NCBI GenBank assembly: GCA_947379865.1 | Contig: CANCOY010000081.1 | Span: forward strand, 1-16,429 | DNA from: Acetobacteraceae bacterium | Lineage (GTDB): Bacteria; Pseudomonadota; Alphaproteobacteria; Zavarziniales; Zavarziniaceae | Reading direction: 5' to 3' | DNA: 16,429 nt | Shown: in pieces, positions 1 to 7,791 of the stretch | Numbering within the stretch: position 1 is the stretch's first letter | Layout: every line of letters starts with the position of its first letter | Notes under the pieces: model-generated | Database searches by the model: none | Told to the model about the DNA's origin: nothing | Seen by the model: the letters and a program-made list of their open reading frames with translations, nothing else | Translations under genes and position numbers: made by a program

Positions 1-2346
1 TACCCCATCGGCTTTGATGACAACGGCCTGCCCACCGAACGCCTGGTGGAGCAGACGCGCAAGATCCGCGCCGTCGACATGAGCCGCGAGGAATTCACCG
101 CCATCTGCCACGACGTGGTGAACGAGGCAGAGGTTGAGTTCCGCAATCTGTTCACCTCCATCGCTTTGTCGGTGGACTGGTCGCAGCTCTACCAGACCGT
201 CAGCGCCGACAGCCGGCGCATCAGCCAGATGTCCCTGCTCGACCTTTATGGCAAGGACCATCTCTATCGCCGGCCCGAGCCGTCCTTGTGGGATGTGGTG
301 GACCGCACGGCGCTGGCCCAGGCCGAGGTGGTGGACAAGGAACAGCCCGGCACCCTGTGGGAGATCCCCTTTGCGCTTGAAGGCGGTGGCGAGGCGGTGA
401 TTGCCACCACGCGGCCGGAACTGCTGGCCGGCTGTGGCGCCCTGTTCATCCACGAAGACCACCCCCGCGCCGCCGAACTGATCGGCCGCAATGCCATCAC
501 GCCCCTGTTCGGCGTGCCCGTGCCCATCCGCGCCGACCATCGCGCCGACCCGGAAAAGGGCACCGGCATCGTGATGTGCTGCACCTTTGGCGACACGACC
601 GACATTGAATGGTGGCGCGATCACCAATTGCCCACCCGCGTCATCGTCACCGCCGATGGCCGCATCGACGACCTGTCGGGCATTGGCGGCGCCAACTGGC
701 CCAGCCACGACGTGGAGGCGGCACGCGCCGCAGCCAGCGAACTCACGGGCCTGAAGGTGAAGGCTGCGCGCGAGAAGACCATCGAACTGCTGGAGGCAGG
801 GGGCCGCGTGCGCAACCGCACGGAGGTTACCCGCATGGTGCCCTGCGCCGAACGCTCGGGCGCGCCTTTGGAAATCCTGGTGACGCCGCAATGGTTCGTG
901 CGCACCCTCGACAAGAAGCAGGCCCTGCTCGACAAGGGCCGGCAGATCAATTGGTACCCAGACTATATGCGCGTGCGCTATGAGATCTGGGTGGAGAACC
1001 TGAAGTGGGACTGGTGCATCAGCCGCCAGCGCTATTTCGGCGTGCCCTTCCCCTTCTGGTATTCAAAGCGGGCGGGCGAGGAAGGCCGGGTGCTGGTCGC
1101 CCATCCCGATGACCTGCCGGTCAACCCGCTGGTGGACGTGCCGCGCGGCTATGCCCGCGACGAGGTGGTGCCCGATACGGATGTGATGGATACCTGGGCC
1201 ACCAGCTCCGTCTCGCCGCAGCTGAATTCACGCGGCATCGACGGCACCCTGATGCTCGACCCCGAGCGCCACGCCAGCCTGTTCCCGGCCGACCTGCGGC
1301 CCCAGGCGCACGAGATTATCCGCACCTGGGCCTTTTACACCATCCTGAAGGCGCATCTGCACCAGGACACGGTGCCCTGGCACAACATCGCCATCAGCGG
1401 CTGGTGCCTGGCGCAGGACCGCACGAAAATGTCCAAGTCCAAGGGCAATGTGGTAACGCCGCACAGCCTGTTGGAAAAATATGGCGCCGACGTGGTGCGC
1501 TATTGGACCGCCACCTCGCGCCTTGGTCTTGATACGGCGCTGAGCGAGGACGTGCTGAAGGTCGGCAAGCGCCTGGTGACCAAGCTGTGGAATGCCGCCC
1601 GTTTCGCTGCCCTGCAGCTGGATGGCTTTGACGAGACGCCGGTGGATCCGGCCGCCGATGTGGCGGCGGGGATTATCTCCCAGCCGCTTGACCTGTGGAT
1701 TCTGGGCCGCCTTGCCGCCACGGTGGAACGGGCCGATGCCTCGTTCGCGGCCTATGAATATGCCGACGCCATGGAGGCGACCGAGCGCTTCTTCTGGGCT
1801 GACTTCTGCGACAATTATCTGGAACTGGTAAAGGCCCGCGCCTATGGCGAGGGTGGGGCAGACGAGGCGGGTCGCCGCTCGGCCCGCTTTACCCTGTGGC
1901 ATTGCCTCGACACGGTGCTGCGCCTGTTTGCGCCTGCCCTGCCCCATGTGACCGAAGAACTCTATGCCCAGATCCTGCCCGGCCGCTTCAAGGCCATGGG
2001 CTCGATCCATGCGCGCTCCAACTGGCCGCAGCCAGCCCGCCAGTGGAGCGATGTGGCGGCGGTGGAGACAGGGGCGGCCGCCATGGCGGTGGTTGCCGCC
2101 GTGCGCAAGGTGAAGAGCCTGAAGGCCGTCTCCATCAAGACGCCGGTCACCCGCCTCGACGTGGCCCCGGCGCCCGGCCAGACCGCCGCCGCCCTTGGCC
2201 CGTGGTTGGCCGACCTGGCGCCGGCCCTGGGCGCCGCCGGGATCACCCTGGTGGGCGCCATTGCCCCCGGTACCGAGACCGTGCTGACCGAAGATGGCCG
2301 CCACGCCCTGATCGTCGAACTGGGCGAGACGCCGCCCAAGGCCTGA
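1..2346 (+). CDS. valS: Valyl-tRNA synthetase, archaeal-type, 5'-truncated by the window
   Basis: Charges tRNA-Val with valine in the cytoplasm (class Ia aminoacyl-tRNA synthetase). The reading frame is open from base 1, so the gene starts upstream; 781 residues are visible and the HIGH signature lies off the window. Seen here: GFDDNGLPTERL at visible residues 4-15; the editing-domain signature TTRPE at 136-140; the GTGIVMCCTFGD stretch further on; KMSKS at 476-480; and a C-terminal anticodon-binding region. GFDDNGLPTERL and MCCTFGD are typical of the archaeal-like ValRS known in Rickettsia and other alphaproteobacteria, and differ from the common bacterial type. That the bacterial version was replaced by transfer is established for the group; membership here is inferred from motifs. 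The gene ends in TGA and converges on an unknown gene. An in-frame GTG at 46 is internal, not the start. Confidence 0.96.
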   Translation, partial: YPIGFDDNGLPTERLVEQTRKIRAVDMSREEFTAICHDVVNEAEVEFRNLFTSIALSVDWSQLYQTVSADSRRISQMSLLDLYGKDHLYRRPEPSLWDVVDRTALAQAEVVDKEQPGTLWEIPFALEGGGEAVIATTRPELLAGCGALFIHEDHPRAAELIGRNAITPLFGVPVPIRADHRADPEKGTGIVMCCTFGDTTDIEWWRDHQLPTRVIVTADGRIDDLSGIGGANWPSHDVEAARAAASELTGLKVKAAREKTIELLEAGGRVRNRTEVTRMVPCAERSGAPLEILVTPQWFVRTLDKKQALLDKGRQINWYPDYMRVRYEIWVENLKWDWCISRQRYFGVPFPFWYSKRAGEEGRVLVAHPDDLPVNPLVDVPRGYARDEVVPDTDVMDTWATSSVSPQLNSRGIDGTLMLDPERHASLFPADLRPQAHEIIRTWAFYTILKAHLHQDTVPWHNIAISGWCLAQDRTKMSKSKGNVVTPHSLLEKYGADVVRYWTATSRLGLDTALSEDVLKVGKRLVTKLWNAARFAALQLDGFDETPVDPAADVAAGIISQPLDLWILGRLAATVERADASFAAYEYADAMEATERFFWADFCDNYLELVKARAYGEGGADEAGRRSARFTLWHCLDTVLRLFAPALPHVTEELYAQILPGRFKAMGSIHARSNWPQPARQWSDVAAVETGAAAMAVVAAVRKVKSLKAVSIKTPVTRLDVAPAPGQTAAALGPWLADLAPALGAAGITLVGAIAPGTETVLTEDGRHALIVELGETPPKA

Positions 2347-2368
2347 GACCCCTAAAGCGTCAGCCTGC

Positions 2369-2395
2369 CCGGGGTGGAGACTGCGACCACCCCGG
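2369..2395. terminator. Hairpin between convergent valS and an unknown gene
   Basis: A perfect 9-bp stem, CCGGGGTGG (2369-2377) with CCACCCCGG (2387-2395), and a 9-base loop. It sits in the 62-bp gap between the valS stop and the stop of the leftward gene. There is no T-run on either side, so it may be a weak bidirectional terminator or an mRNA 3'-end stabiliser rather than a classical intrinsic terminator. Confidence 0.4.
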
Positions 2396-2408
2396 CACGG
2401 CGGGCGCT

Positions 2409-2759
2409 TCAGGCAATCCGTTCGCCGATGGGCGGGCGGGGATCGCCGGCTTCGGGTGGAGTAACCGCAGGCGGCTGATTGGACCCCAGCGTCTTTCTGA
2501 TGCCGTCTGCGTGCCGTGCCAGCGTGTCGGCAAAGCTCAGGAAGGCCTCCAGCGGCATGGCAAGCCGCGCGACGATCTCGGCTGATTGCTGACCTTCGAC
2601 CAGGCGCGCGTCATCCGCAAAAAGATCCAACCGGACAACCTGATGACTGGCGCCGAGGCGGGCCAGGCCTTCCACAAAAATGGTGAGCCCGGCATGACCC
2701 CGGTCCACCAGAAGACGTGGACCGTCAGCCGTGTCGATCTTGCCAAGGACGTCTTTCAC
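2409..2759 (-). CDS. Uncharacterised 116-aa protein, coupled to the upstream unknown gene
   Basis: I do not recognise this gene. It starts at a GTG (2759-2757) that overlaps the TGA of the preceding gene by 4 bases (GTGA), so the two are probably translationally coupled. The product is small, soluble and acidic to neutral, with no signal peptide or membrane segment. The central part (about residues 40-95) alternates hydrophobic stretches with a helix-like segment rich in Ala/Leu, ending HADGIRKTLG. The last 20 residues are Pro-rich (PPAVTPPEAGDPRPPIGERIA-like) and probably disordered. The pattern 'hydrophobic strand, then an ARLAMPLEAF-type helix' loosely recalls small DUF3467-like proteins, but that is a weak impression. 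The coupling implies a role shared with the 238-aa neighbour, possibly as a partner subunit. Confidence 0.7.
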   Translation of the reverse strand: MKDVLGKIDTADGPRLLVDRGHAGLTIFVEGLARLGASHQVVRLDLFADDARLVEGQQSAEIVARLAMPLEAFLSFADTLARHADGIRKTLGSNQPPAVTPPEAGDPRPPIGERIA

Positions 2760-3472
2760 CCCTGCACCTCTTCTTCGACCAGCAGCCTGGCCGGTCGCCG
2801 CGCCACGGCCTCATCGAACAGCCCGAAAGTGCCTGATACGTAACCGACAACATTGCGGATCTGGCGCTGGTAGGCCGCAAGCTCAGGTGTCAGCCGGGCG
2901 CGCACCAGGTCAATCCGCTCACTGGGTCTGGTCGTCTCGAACAGGACGGAGAACCATGGATCGCCCCGGCGAAGCACCAGGTCTTCGCCCGGTTTCTCCC
3001 ATTCCAGTGCCCAGGAAAGGTTTCTTGGCCAGATATTTGTGGGGAAACGCCCGCAGACAAGCGAGCCGGGCAGGTGCTGGGCTGTGCCTGCCACGGGGGG
3101 CAGCTGGGTAAGCCAGCATTCCTCATCTGCGATGAACGAATAAGGCGTCGCGATCTGGACAACCGGAACGTTGGGGGAGCGCCACTCCTGAGGCGGCATG
3201 AGGGACACAAGACCGCGCGCGCGCTCCGCAGAAACACTTGTCCCATCCGGCACCAGAAAAAGGCCAAAAGAACCACCAGGATCCCTCACCAGCCGGAGCC
3301 TGAGGTTGAAGGGAACATCCACAATGAACAGGCGCGCCTCAAGCCCATTCACGGCGGGGCAGGATTGCACAGCCTTTGGCCCAAGTGGCCTTGAGCGCCC
3401 TGTCACCACTCGGCGGGGCGCGCCAAAGATCACCTCGGCCTGACCGGATTCGAGGACCCAACCGACACGCAC
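2756..3472 (-). CDS. Uncharacterised 238-aa protein
   Basis: I cannot assign a function. The frame opens with GTG (3472-3470), 14 bases after the stop of the repeat-protein gene, and ends 4 bases inside the next gene, so all three may be one leftward operon. The ribosome site before the GTG is weak. There is no signal peptide or membrane helix. Residues about 50-75 (FNLRLRLVRDPGG) and 155-185 (NIWPRNLSWALEWEKPG then VLRRGDPWFSVLFETT) look like conserved beta-rich cores with several Trp. They faintly resemble DUF6065-type proteins, in which a 'Trp...RxGxPWF' stretch is common, but this is memory of a pattern and not a match. The C-terminal third is helical (ELAAYQRQIRNVVGYVSG). The coding character is convincing: GC-rich third positions and coupling to a second frame. 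Confidence 0.75.
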   Translation of the reverse strand: MRVGWVLESGQAEVIFGAPRRVVTGRSRPLGPKAVQSCPAVNGLEARLFIVDVPFNLRLRLVRDPGGSFGLFLVPDGTSVSAERARGLVSLMPPQEWRSPNVPVVQIATPYSFIADEECWLTQLPPVAGTAQHLPGSLVCGRFPTNIWPRNLSWALEWEKPGEDLVLRRGDPWFSVLFETTRPSERIDLVRARLTPELAAYQRQIRNVVGYVSGTFGLFDEAVARRPARLLVEEEVQG

Positions 3473-3486
3473 CTGATTACCCGAGA

Positions 3487-3816
3487 CTAGTTGCCGTACC
3501 AGGTGTTGCCATAGCGGGTCATCGAGGTGCCATTGCTGCCATAAACGGTGTTACCATATTGGGTATAAGACGAGCCGTCATTGCCGTAGGTGGTATTGCC
3601 ATAGCGGGTGGATGTTGACCCGTCGTTTCCATAGGTTGTGTTGCCATAGCGTGTGTATGTCGACCCATCGCTGCCATAGGTTGTGTTGCCATATTGCGAA
3701 TAGGTTGACCCGTCGCTTCCATAGGTCGTGTTCCCATAGCGCGAATAGGTCTGTGCGTCGGCAGATCCTGAGGTGACGGTGAGCGCCGCGATGGCCGCCG
3801 CATAGATCATTTTCAT
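3487..3816 (-). CDS. Secreted 15-residue-repeat protein (YGNT-Y-G repeats)
   Basis: A 109-aa exported protein of unknown function. I chose the ATG at 3816 because it begins a clean signal peptide (MKMIYAAAIAALTVTSGSADAQ, about 22 residues with an A-D-A-type cleavage motif) and is preceded by a GGGGG-containing ribosome site; the open frame extends upstream to 3882, but that extension is Arg-rich and would spoil the signal. The mature part is almost entirely repeats of a 15-residue unit TYSRYGNTTYGSDGS: five full copies (residues 23-97) and a final 12-residue copy ending RYGNTWYGN. Tyr, Gly, Asn, Thr and Ser dominate; there is no Cys. Such Tyr/Gly/Asn-rich exported repeats suggest a beta-structured or surface protein, possibly adhesive or amyloid-like, but that is inference. 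It is the first gene of a possible three-gene leftward operon and has an AT-rich upstream region. Confidence 0.8.
   Translation of the reverse strand: MKMIYAAAIAALTVTSGSADAQTYSRYGNTTYGSDGSTYSQYGNTTYGSDGSTYTRYGNTTYGNDGSTSTRYGNTTYGNDGSSYTQYGNTVYGSNGTSMTRYGNTWYGN
3490..3750 (-). repeat. 45-bp tandem repeats inside the repeat-protein gene
   Basis: Five full 45-bp units and one 36-bp partial unit, in frame, each encoding R/Q-YGNT-x-YG-x-x-G. Copies differ mainly at third positions and at the S/N and R/Q positions, so the array has diverged under selection for protein sequence. Because units are multiples of three, copy-number change would keep the frame. Confidence 0.85.
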
Positions 3817-3906
3817 AGGTGCCCCCGTTTGCAACGCAGAAGGTGACAGCAGCCGTAAGGGCAATCGGCGCGCCCGTGACAATAAACCTTTGGTTGTATC
3901 GTCAGC

Positions 3907-3946
3907 TTATAACATTGATGAAATCATGAAATTTTCTCTGGTTCAA
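3907..3946 (-). promoter_or_regulatory. Probable promoter region of the repeat-protein operon
   Basis: The stretch 3890-3950 is markedly AT-rich in an otherwise GC-rich window and lies about 90 bases upstream of the repeat-protein ATG. On the minus strand it contains a -35-like TTGAAC (3946-3941) and a -10-like TTATAA (3912-3907), but their spacing (28 bases) is not that of one canonical promoter, so the exact hexamers are unsure. The 170-bp gap 3817-3986 contains no gene. Confidence 0.3.
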
Positions 3947-3986
3947 GCGCTTTGAGGGACAGGCGGTCAGCGCCCCAAGAAAAGGC

Positions 3987-5798
3987 CTAAAGCTTCAGCG
4001 TGCCGGCGGCGGTGGCGGCCACCACCTCGGCATGGCGGGCGGCGTCGAGGGGCAGGTAGCGGCCCGTGGTGGCGTCGCGCATGAACAGGGGGTCGCTGAT
4101 CAGCGCGGGGTCAAAGCCTTCGCGGGCCAGTTCCACCTTGCGGTGCTTGAAGGTGCCCGTGATCTCGATCTCGGGCCGCAGGCGCAGGAACAGCGGCACG
4201 GCATAGGCCGGCAACTGGCGGGCCGCATGCTCGGCCAGGCCGATCAGGTCAAGGCCTGCGTCGGCCACCAGGGCGGCCATGCCGGCGCGGCCATCGGCGC
4301 CCGGCACCTGCACGCCATAGACATTGGCCTCGCGTATGCCGGGGAAGACGGAGAGGACTTCCGCCACCTCGCTGGTGGCCACGTTCTCGCCCTTCCAGCG
4401 GAAGGTATCGCCAATGCGGTCGACGAACTGGAAGTAACCATCCCCATCGCGGCGCAACAGGTCGCCGGTGCGAAACCAGGAATCGCCCTTCACCAGCACG
4501 TCGCGCAGCACCTTGCGGCTGGTCTCTTCGGCGTCGCGATAGCCCTCATAGCGGCCGACGGAAACACGCGGGTCGCTGGGGATAAAGCCCACGGCCTCGC
4601 CCGCCTCACCCGGCGCGCAGACAATGCACAGGCCGTCCTGCCCGCGCACCGGCAGCCCCGTGTCGAGGTCGAGGCGCACCAGGCGGACCTTCAGCACGGA
4701 ATCAAGCCAGTTGGGGATGCGGCCAAGGGAGCCCACCTTGCCGTCCACATTGATCAGCACCACATTGCCCTCGGTCGCCGTATAGAATTCGACGATGCGC
4801 GGAATGGCAAAGCGGTTCTGGAAAGCCTCCCAGATGTCGGGGCGCAGGCCATTGCCCACCATCACCTTCAGCTTGTGCGCCCGTTCCAGCGGATGGGGCG
4901 GGGCATTGTTCAGATAGCGGCACAACTCGCCGATATACTGCACCATGGTAATGCCATAAGTGGCACAGTCATCCCAGAAGGCGCTGGCGGAAAAGCGCCG
5001 GCGCAACACGATGGTGCCGCCCGCCACAAGCATCATGCCCACCGCCACCACCCCGCCTGCCGAGTGATAGAGCGGCAGGATCAGGTACATGCGGTCATCC
5101 GCATTGGCCTTTGCCACGCCGCCAAAGGCGGTGGCGGCCTGCATGGCGCGGGCGTGGCTGAAATTGGCCGCCTTGGGATTGCCCGTGGTGCCCGAAGTAT
5201 AGATATAAAACAGCCCGTCGCGGCCGGTGACCGTGGCGCGGGTGGCCGGGTCAAGCGGTGCCGCCGACAGGCCGGCCAGCAGCGGGTCGAGGGTCTCATG
5301 GGTCCCTGCCGGGCCGCCGGTGATCCAGACCCGGGGCGGGGCCTCCAACTGGGGCAGGGCCTCTGCCAAAGCATCGGTGTATTCGGCGTCGGCGGCCAAA
5401 TGGGTGGCGCCCGAGATGCGCAGGGAATGGGCCAGCGGCCCGCCCGACAGATTGGTGTTGATCAGGGCGCTGACGGCGCCAAGCTTGGCCAGCCCCGCCC
5501 AGGCAAAGAGGAATTCCGGCCGGTTGGCGATCATCAGGGCCACCACGTCGCCGTGCCCCACGCCCAGCCCCTCGGCCCAGCGCGCCCAGCGGTTGGCGGC
5601 GGCATCATAAGCGGCCCAGGTGATGGTCTGGTCCTCGAACAGGATGGCGGTGCGCTCGGGCGTGGTGCGGGCCCAATGCTCGATCCGGGCGACGAAGGTG
5701 TCGGTTCCGTCCATGGTGTGGCGCTTGGCGGCCAGCAATGGCGGCAGCAGGCGCTTAGCAAAGGAAACATCCCGAACCAGTGACGCGATGATGCCCAT
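3987..5798 (-). CDS. FATP/VLACS-type long-chain fatty acyl-CoA synthetase
   Basis: Activates long- or very-long-chain fatty acids to acyl-CoA through an acyl-adenylate (ANL superfamily; FATP/FadD6-like branch). I chose the ATG at 5798 (603 aa), which follows a GGGGGACAGCAGG ribosome site; an in-frame ATG at 5879 would add 27 unconserved residues. Motifs seen: the AMP-binding P-loop YIYTSGTTGNPKAA (residues 198-211); FYTATEGNVVLIN, the Y-x-x-T-E adenine/acyl motif; TGD in WFRTGDLLRRDGDGYFQFVDRIGD; DRIGDTFRWKGENV (460-473), diagnostic of the FATP/VLACS group; and a C-terminal ITGTFKHRKVEL, containing the usual catalytic Lys region. Length is normal for the family. It stands alone between the repeat-protein operon and amtB, so the context gives no substrate hint. 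A link to fatty-acid supply for PHA storage is possible but unproven. Confidence 0.9.
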   Translation of the reverse strand: MGIIASLVRDVSFAKRLLPPLLAAKRHTMDGTDTFVARIEHWARTTPERTAILFEDQTITWAAYDAAANRWARWAEGLGVGHGDVVALMIANRPEFLFAWAGLAKLGAVSALINTNLSGGPLAHSLRISGATHLAADAEYTDALAEALPQLEAPPRVWITGGPAGTHETLDPLLAGLSAAPLDPATRATVTGRDGLFYIYTSGTTGNPKAANFSHARAMQAATAFGGVAKANADDRMYLILPLYHSAGGVVAVGMMLVAGGTIVLRRRFSASAFWDDCATYGITMVQYIGELCRYLNNAPPHPLERAHKLKVMVGNGLRPDIWEAFQNRFAIPRIVEFYTATEGNVVLINVDGKVGSLGRIPNWLDSVLKVRLVRLDLDTGLPVRGQDGLCIVCAPGEAGEAVGFIPSDPRVSVGRYEGYRDAEETSRKVLRDVLVKGDSWFRTGDLLRRDGDGYFQFVDRIGDTFRWKGENVATSEVAEVLSVFPGIREANVYGVQVPGADGRAGMAALVADAGLDLIGLAEHAARQLPAYAVPLFLRLRPEIEITGTFKHRKVELAREGFDPALISDPLFMRDATTGRYLPLDAARHAEVVAATAAGTLKL

Positions 5799-5892
5799 GA
5801 CCTGCTGTCCCCCGAGGTTTTGTTCAGTCTCTCTGGCAGAGCGTAAACGAAACGCAAACGTTCTGCCGTCTTTTGGCATCCGGGATCTGCAT

Positions 5893-5920
5893 AAAAAAGG
5901 GGAGGGCTTTCGCCCTCCCC
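5893..5920 (-). terminator. Intrinsic terminator of the glnK-amtB operon
   Basis: Read on the minus strand: a perfect 9-bp stem GGGGAGGGC / GCCCTCCCC (5920-5912 with 5907-5899), a GAAA tetraloop, then six T (5898-5893). This is a textbook Rho-independent terminator 50 bases past the amtB stop. Confidence 0.93.
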
Positions 5921-5926
5921 AGAAAG

Positions 5927-5954
5927 CCCGGGACCGGATGGCTTCGGTCCCGGG
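5927..5954 (-). other. Second hairpin between amtB and its terminator
   Basis: A perfect 10-bp stem, CCCGGGACCG (5927-5936) with CGGTCCCGGG (5945-5954), and an 8-base loop. It lies directly upstream, in transcript order, of the T-tailed terminator, making a tandem hairpin at the 3' end of the amtB message. It probably protects the 3' end or aids termination. Confidence 0.6.
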
Positions 5955-5969
5955 GTGATATGACCAGGT

Positions 5970-7316
5970 TCAGGGAACCGTCTCGCCGTGCAGGGCCAGG
6001 TCGAGGCCTTCGCGCTCGGTTTCCTGATCCACCCGCAGGCCAATGGTCCAGTCGATCAGCTTCAGCAGAACCAGGGTGGCAACGCCCGACCAGATCACGG
6101 TCGCAAGGCAGCCCTCGATCTGGATCAGGACCTGGCCCGGGTTGCCGTCGATCAGACCCTTGGCAGCATCGCCACCAACGGCACCCACCGCGAACACGCC
6201 GGTCAGCACGGCACCCACCAGACCGCCGACACCATGCACGCCAAAGGCGTCCAGGCTGTCGTCAATGCCCAGCATGTGCTTGAGGCTGGTGGCCGACCAG
6301 AAGCAGATGACGCCAGCCGCAAGGCCGATGGCAACCGCCCCCGTGGGCAGCACGAAGCCTGCCGCCGGTGTCACCGCAACGAGGCCCGCAACAGCGCCAG
6401 AGATAACGCCGAGCACGCTCGGCTTGCCCTTGATCATCCATTCGGCAAGCATCCAGCCCAGCGCCGCGGCAGCAGCCGCCATGTGGGTGGCGGCAAAGGC
6501 CATGCCGGCGCGGCCATCGGCGGCCACGGCAGAGCCCGCGTTGAAGCCGAACCAGCCCACCCACAGCAGGGAGGCGCCGATCAGGCTGTAGACGAGGTTG
6601 TGCGGCGCCATGACGTCCTTGCCATAGCCGACACGCTTGCCCATGACGATGGCCGCAACCAGGCCCGCGACACCGGCATTGATGTGCACCACGGTGCCAC
6701 CGGCATAGTCGAGCACGCCCAGCGAACCGAGGAAGCCACCAGCCCAGACCCAATGGGCGATGGGCGAATAGACCACGATGGACCACAGGGCCATGAACAC
6801 GCACATGGCCGAGAACTTCATGCGGTCTGCAAACGCACCCGTGATAAGCGCCGGCGTGATGATGGCGAAGGTCGCCTGGAACATCATGAAGGTGCTCTCG
6901 GGGATGGTCAGCGTGGTGCCGTTGACCGTGGCGAGATCCGCCACGCCCATGCCGTTCAGGAACAGACGGCTGAAGCCACCAAGATAGGCGTTGAGGTCGC
7001 CGCCAGGGGTGAAGGCCAGCGAATAGCCCAGCACCATCCAGACGATGCTGACGATGGCGCAGGTGGCAAAGCTCTGCATCACCGTCGACAACACGTTCTT
7101 CTTGCGGACCATGCCGCCATAGAACAGCGCCAGGCCCGGGATGGTCATCATCAAGACGAGGGCGGTGGAGGTCATCACCCAGGCATTGTCACCCTTGTCG
7201 AGGGTAACGGCAGGGGCGGCCGCGGGGGCGTCCTGGGCCATGGCAGGGTCAATAAGGGCGACGGCGCCCAGCAGTGCCAGCCCAAGGCCGATAAGCGCCT
7301 TGTTCGAGGTTTTCAT
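5970..7316 (-). CDS. amtB: Ammonium channel AmtB
   Basis: Inner-membrane ammonium channel of the Amt/Mep/Rh family, working as a trimer gated by PII proteins. I chose the ATG at 7316 (448 aa): it starts MKTSNKALIGLGLALLGAVA, a signal peptide with likely cleavage after AMA (about residue 27), and GAGG lies 9 bases upstream. The body has the expected 11 hydrophobic segments. The twin pore histidines are visible as H211 (GGTVVHINAG) and H361 (FGVHGVGG); D203 (LDYAGG) matches the structural Asp of the ammonium-binding site. The C-terminal tail (about residues 425-448; LRVDQETEREGLDLALHGE) is the conserved cytoplasmic segment that contacts GlnK. The gene follows glnK by 11 bases, the classic operon order, and shares its sigma-54-like promoter. 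It ends at a strong terminator. Confidence 0.97.
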   Translation of the reverse strand: MKTSNKALIGLGLALLGAVALIDPAMAQDAPAAAPAVTLDKGDNAWVMTSTALVLMMTIPGLALFYGGMVRKKNVLSTVMQSFATCAIVSIVWMVLGYSLAFTPGGDLNAYLGGFSRLFLNGMGVADLATVNGTTLTIPESTFMMFQATFAIITPALITGAFADRMKFSAMCVFMALWSIVVYSPIAHWVWAGGFLGSLGVLDYAGGTVVHINAGVAGLVAAIVMGKRVGYGKDVMAPHNLVYSLIGASLLWVGWFGFNAGSAVAADGRAGMAFAATHMAAAAAALGWMLAEWMIKGKPSVLGVISGAVAGLVAVTPAAGFVLPTGAVAIGLAAGVICFWSATSLKHMLGIDDSLDAFGVHGVGGLVGAVLTGVFAVGAVGGDAAKGLIDGNPGQVLIQIEGCLATVIWSGVATLVLLKLIDWTIGLRVDQETEREGLDLALHGETVP

Positions 7317-7327
7317 GGGGGGATACC

Positions 7328-7666
7328 TCACAGAGATTCGGTGCCGGTCTCGCCGGTCCGGATGCGAACGGATTGCAGCAGGTCGAGGACAAAAATCTTG
7401 CCGTCGCCGATCTTGCCGGTGTGGGCGGCCTTCTGGATCGCCTCGACCACCTGGTCGACGATCTCGTCCGCCACGCCCGCCTCGATTTTCACCTTGGGCA
7501 GGAAACTGACCGTGTATTCAGCGCCGCGATAGATTTCCGTATGGCCTTTCTGACGGCCGAAGCCCTTGACTTCGCTGACGGTCAGTCCGGGCACACCCAG
7601 AGCCGCCAGGGCTTCGCGCACATCATCCAACTTGAACGGCTTGATGATGGCCGTGACGAGTTTCAT
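7328..7666 (-). CDS. glnK: PII nitrogen regulatory protein GlnK
   Basis: Trimeric PII signal protein that senses ATP/ADP, 2-oxoglutarate and glutamine status and blocks AmtB when nitrogen is plentiful. The ATG at 7666 gives exactly 112 aa, the family length, and is preceded by AGGA; the open frame continues upstream but without PII sequence. Seen: MKLVTAIIKPFKLDDVREAL at the N-terminus; the T-loop with Tyr51 (GHTEIYRGAEY), the uridylylation site of proteobacterial PII; and the B- and C-loop region GKIGDGKIFVLDL plus TGETG. It is the first gene of the operon with amtB (gap 11 bases). Whether this is functionally GlnK, GlnB or GlnZ cannot be settled from sequence alone; the amtB neighbour favours GlnK. 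Confidence 0.95.
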   Translation of the reverse strand: MKLVTAIIKPFKLDDVREALAALGVPGLTVSEVKGFGRQKGHTEIYRGAEYTVSFLPKVKIEAGVADEIVDQVVEAIQKAAHTGKIGDGKIFVLDLLQSVRIRTGETGTESL

Positions 7667-7775
7667 GGTCACTGTTCCTTCTCTCGCCGTTTCCCCCCAG
7701 CAGGACCCCTGGAGGTGAAAGCGGTCATTAGTCAATGCCGTCAGGGACATCGCCCCCCGGCTATTACGTGGTGTA

Positions 7776-7791
7776 CTCAAGAAGCGTGCCA
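7776..7791 (-). promoter_or_regulatory. Sigma-54-type promoter of glnK-amtB
   Basis: On the minus strand 7791-7776 reads TGGCACGCTTCTTGAG. It matches the -24/-12 consensus TGGCACG-N4-TTGC except that the -12 GC is GA. It lies about 110 bases upstream of the glnK ATG, giving a leader of roughly 98 bases. Sigma-54 with NtrC activation is the known control of glnK-amtB in proteobacteria. I could not define full NtrC sites upstream; only a GGGTGCA half-site-like stretch is present near 7807-7813. Confidence 0.6.

Noticed and set aside
3817..3986. A possible small gene in the AT-rich gap upstream of the repeat protein
   Set aside because: The frame continuing upstream from the repeat protein is short and Arg-rich and lacks a ribosome site; the AT-rich part looks like a promoter region.
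4032..5783. A 583-codon open frame on the plus strand opposite the acyl-CoA synthetase gene
   Set aside because: It is antisense to a gene with clear family motifs, is rich in Gly/Ala/His/Gln as expected from the complement of GC-rich codons, and shows no domain.
5988..7532. A 514-codon plus-strand open frame opposite amtB and glnK
   Set aside because: It runs across two well-supported antisense genes and has a His/Gly/Ala-rich composition without domains: a codon-bias shadow.
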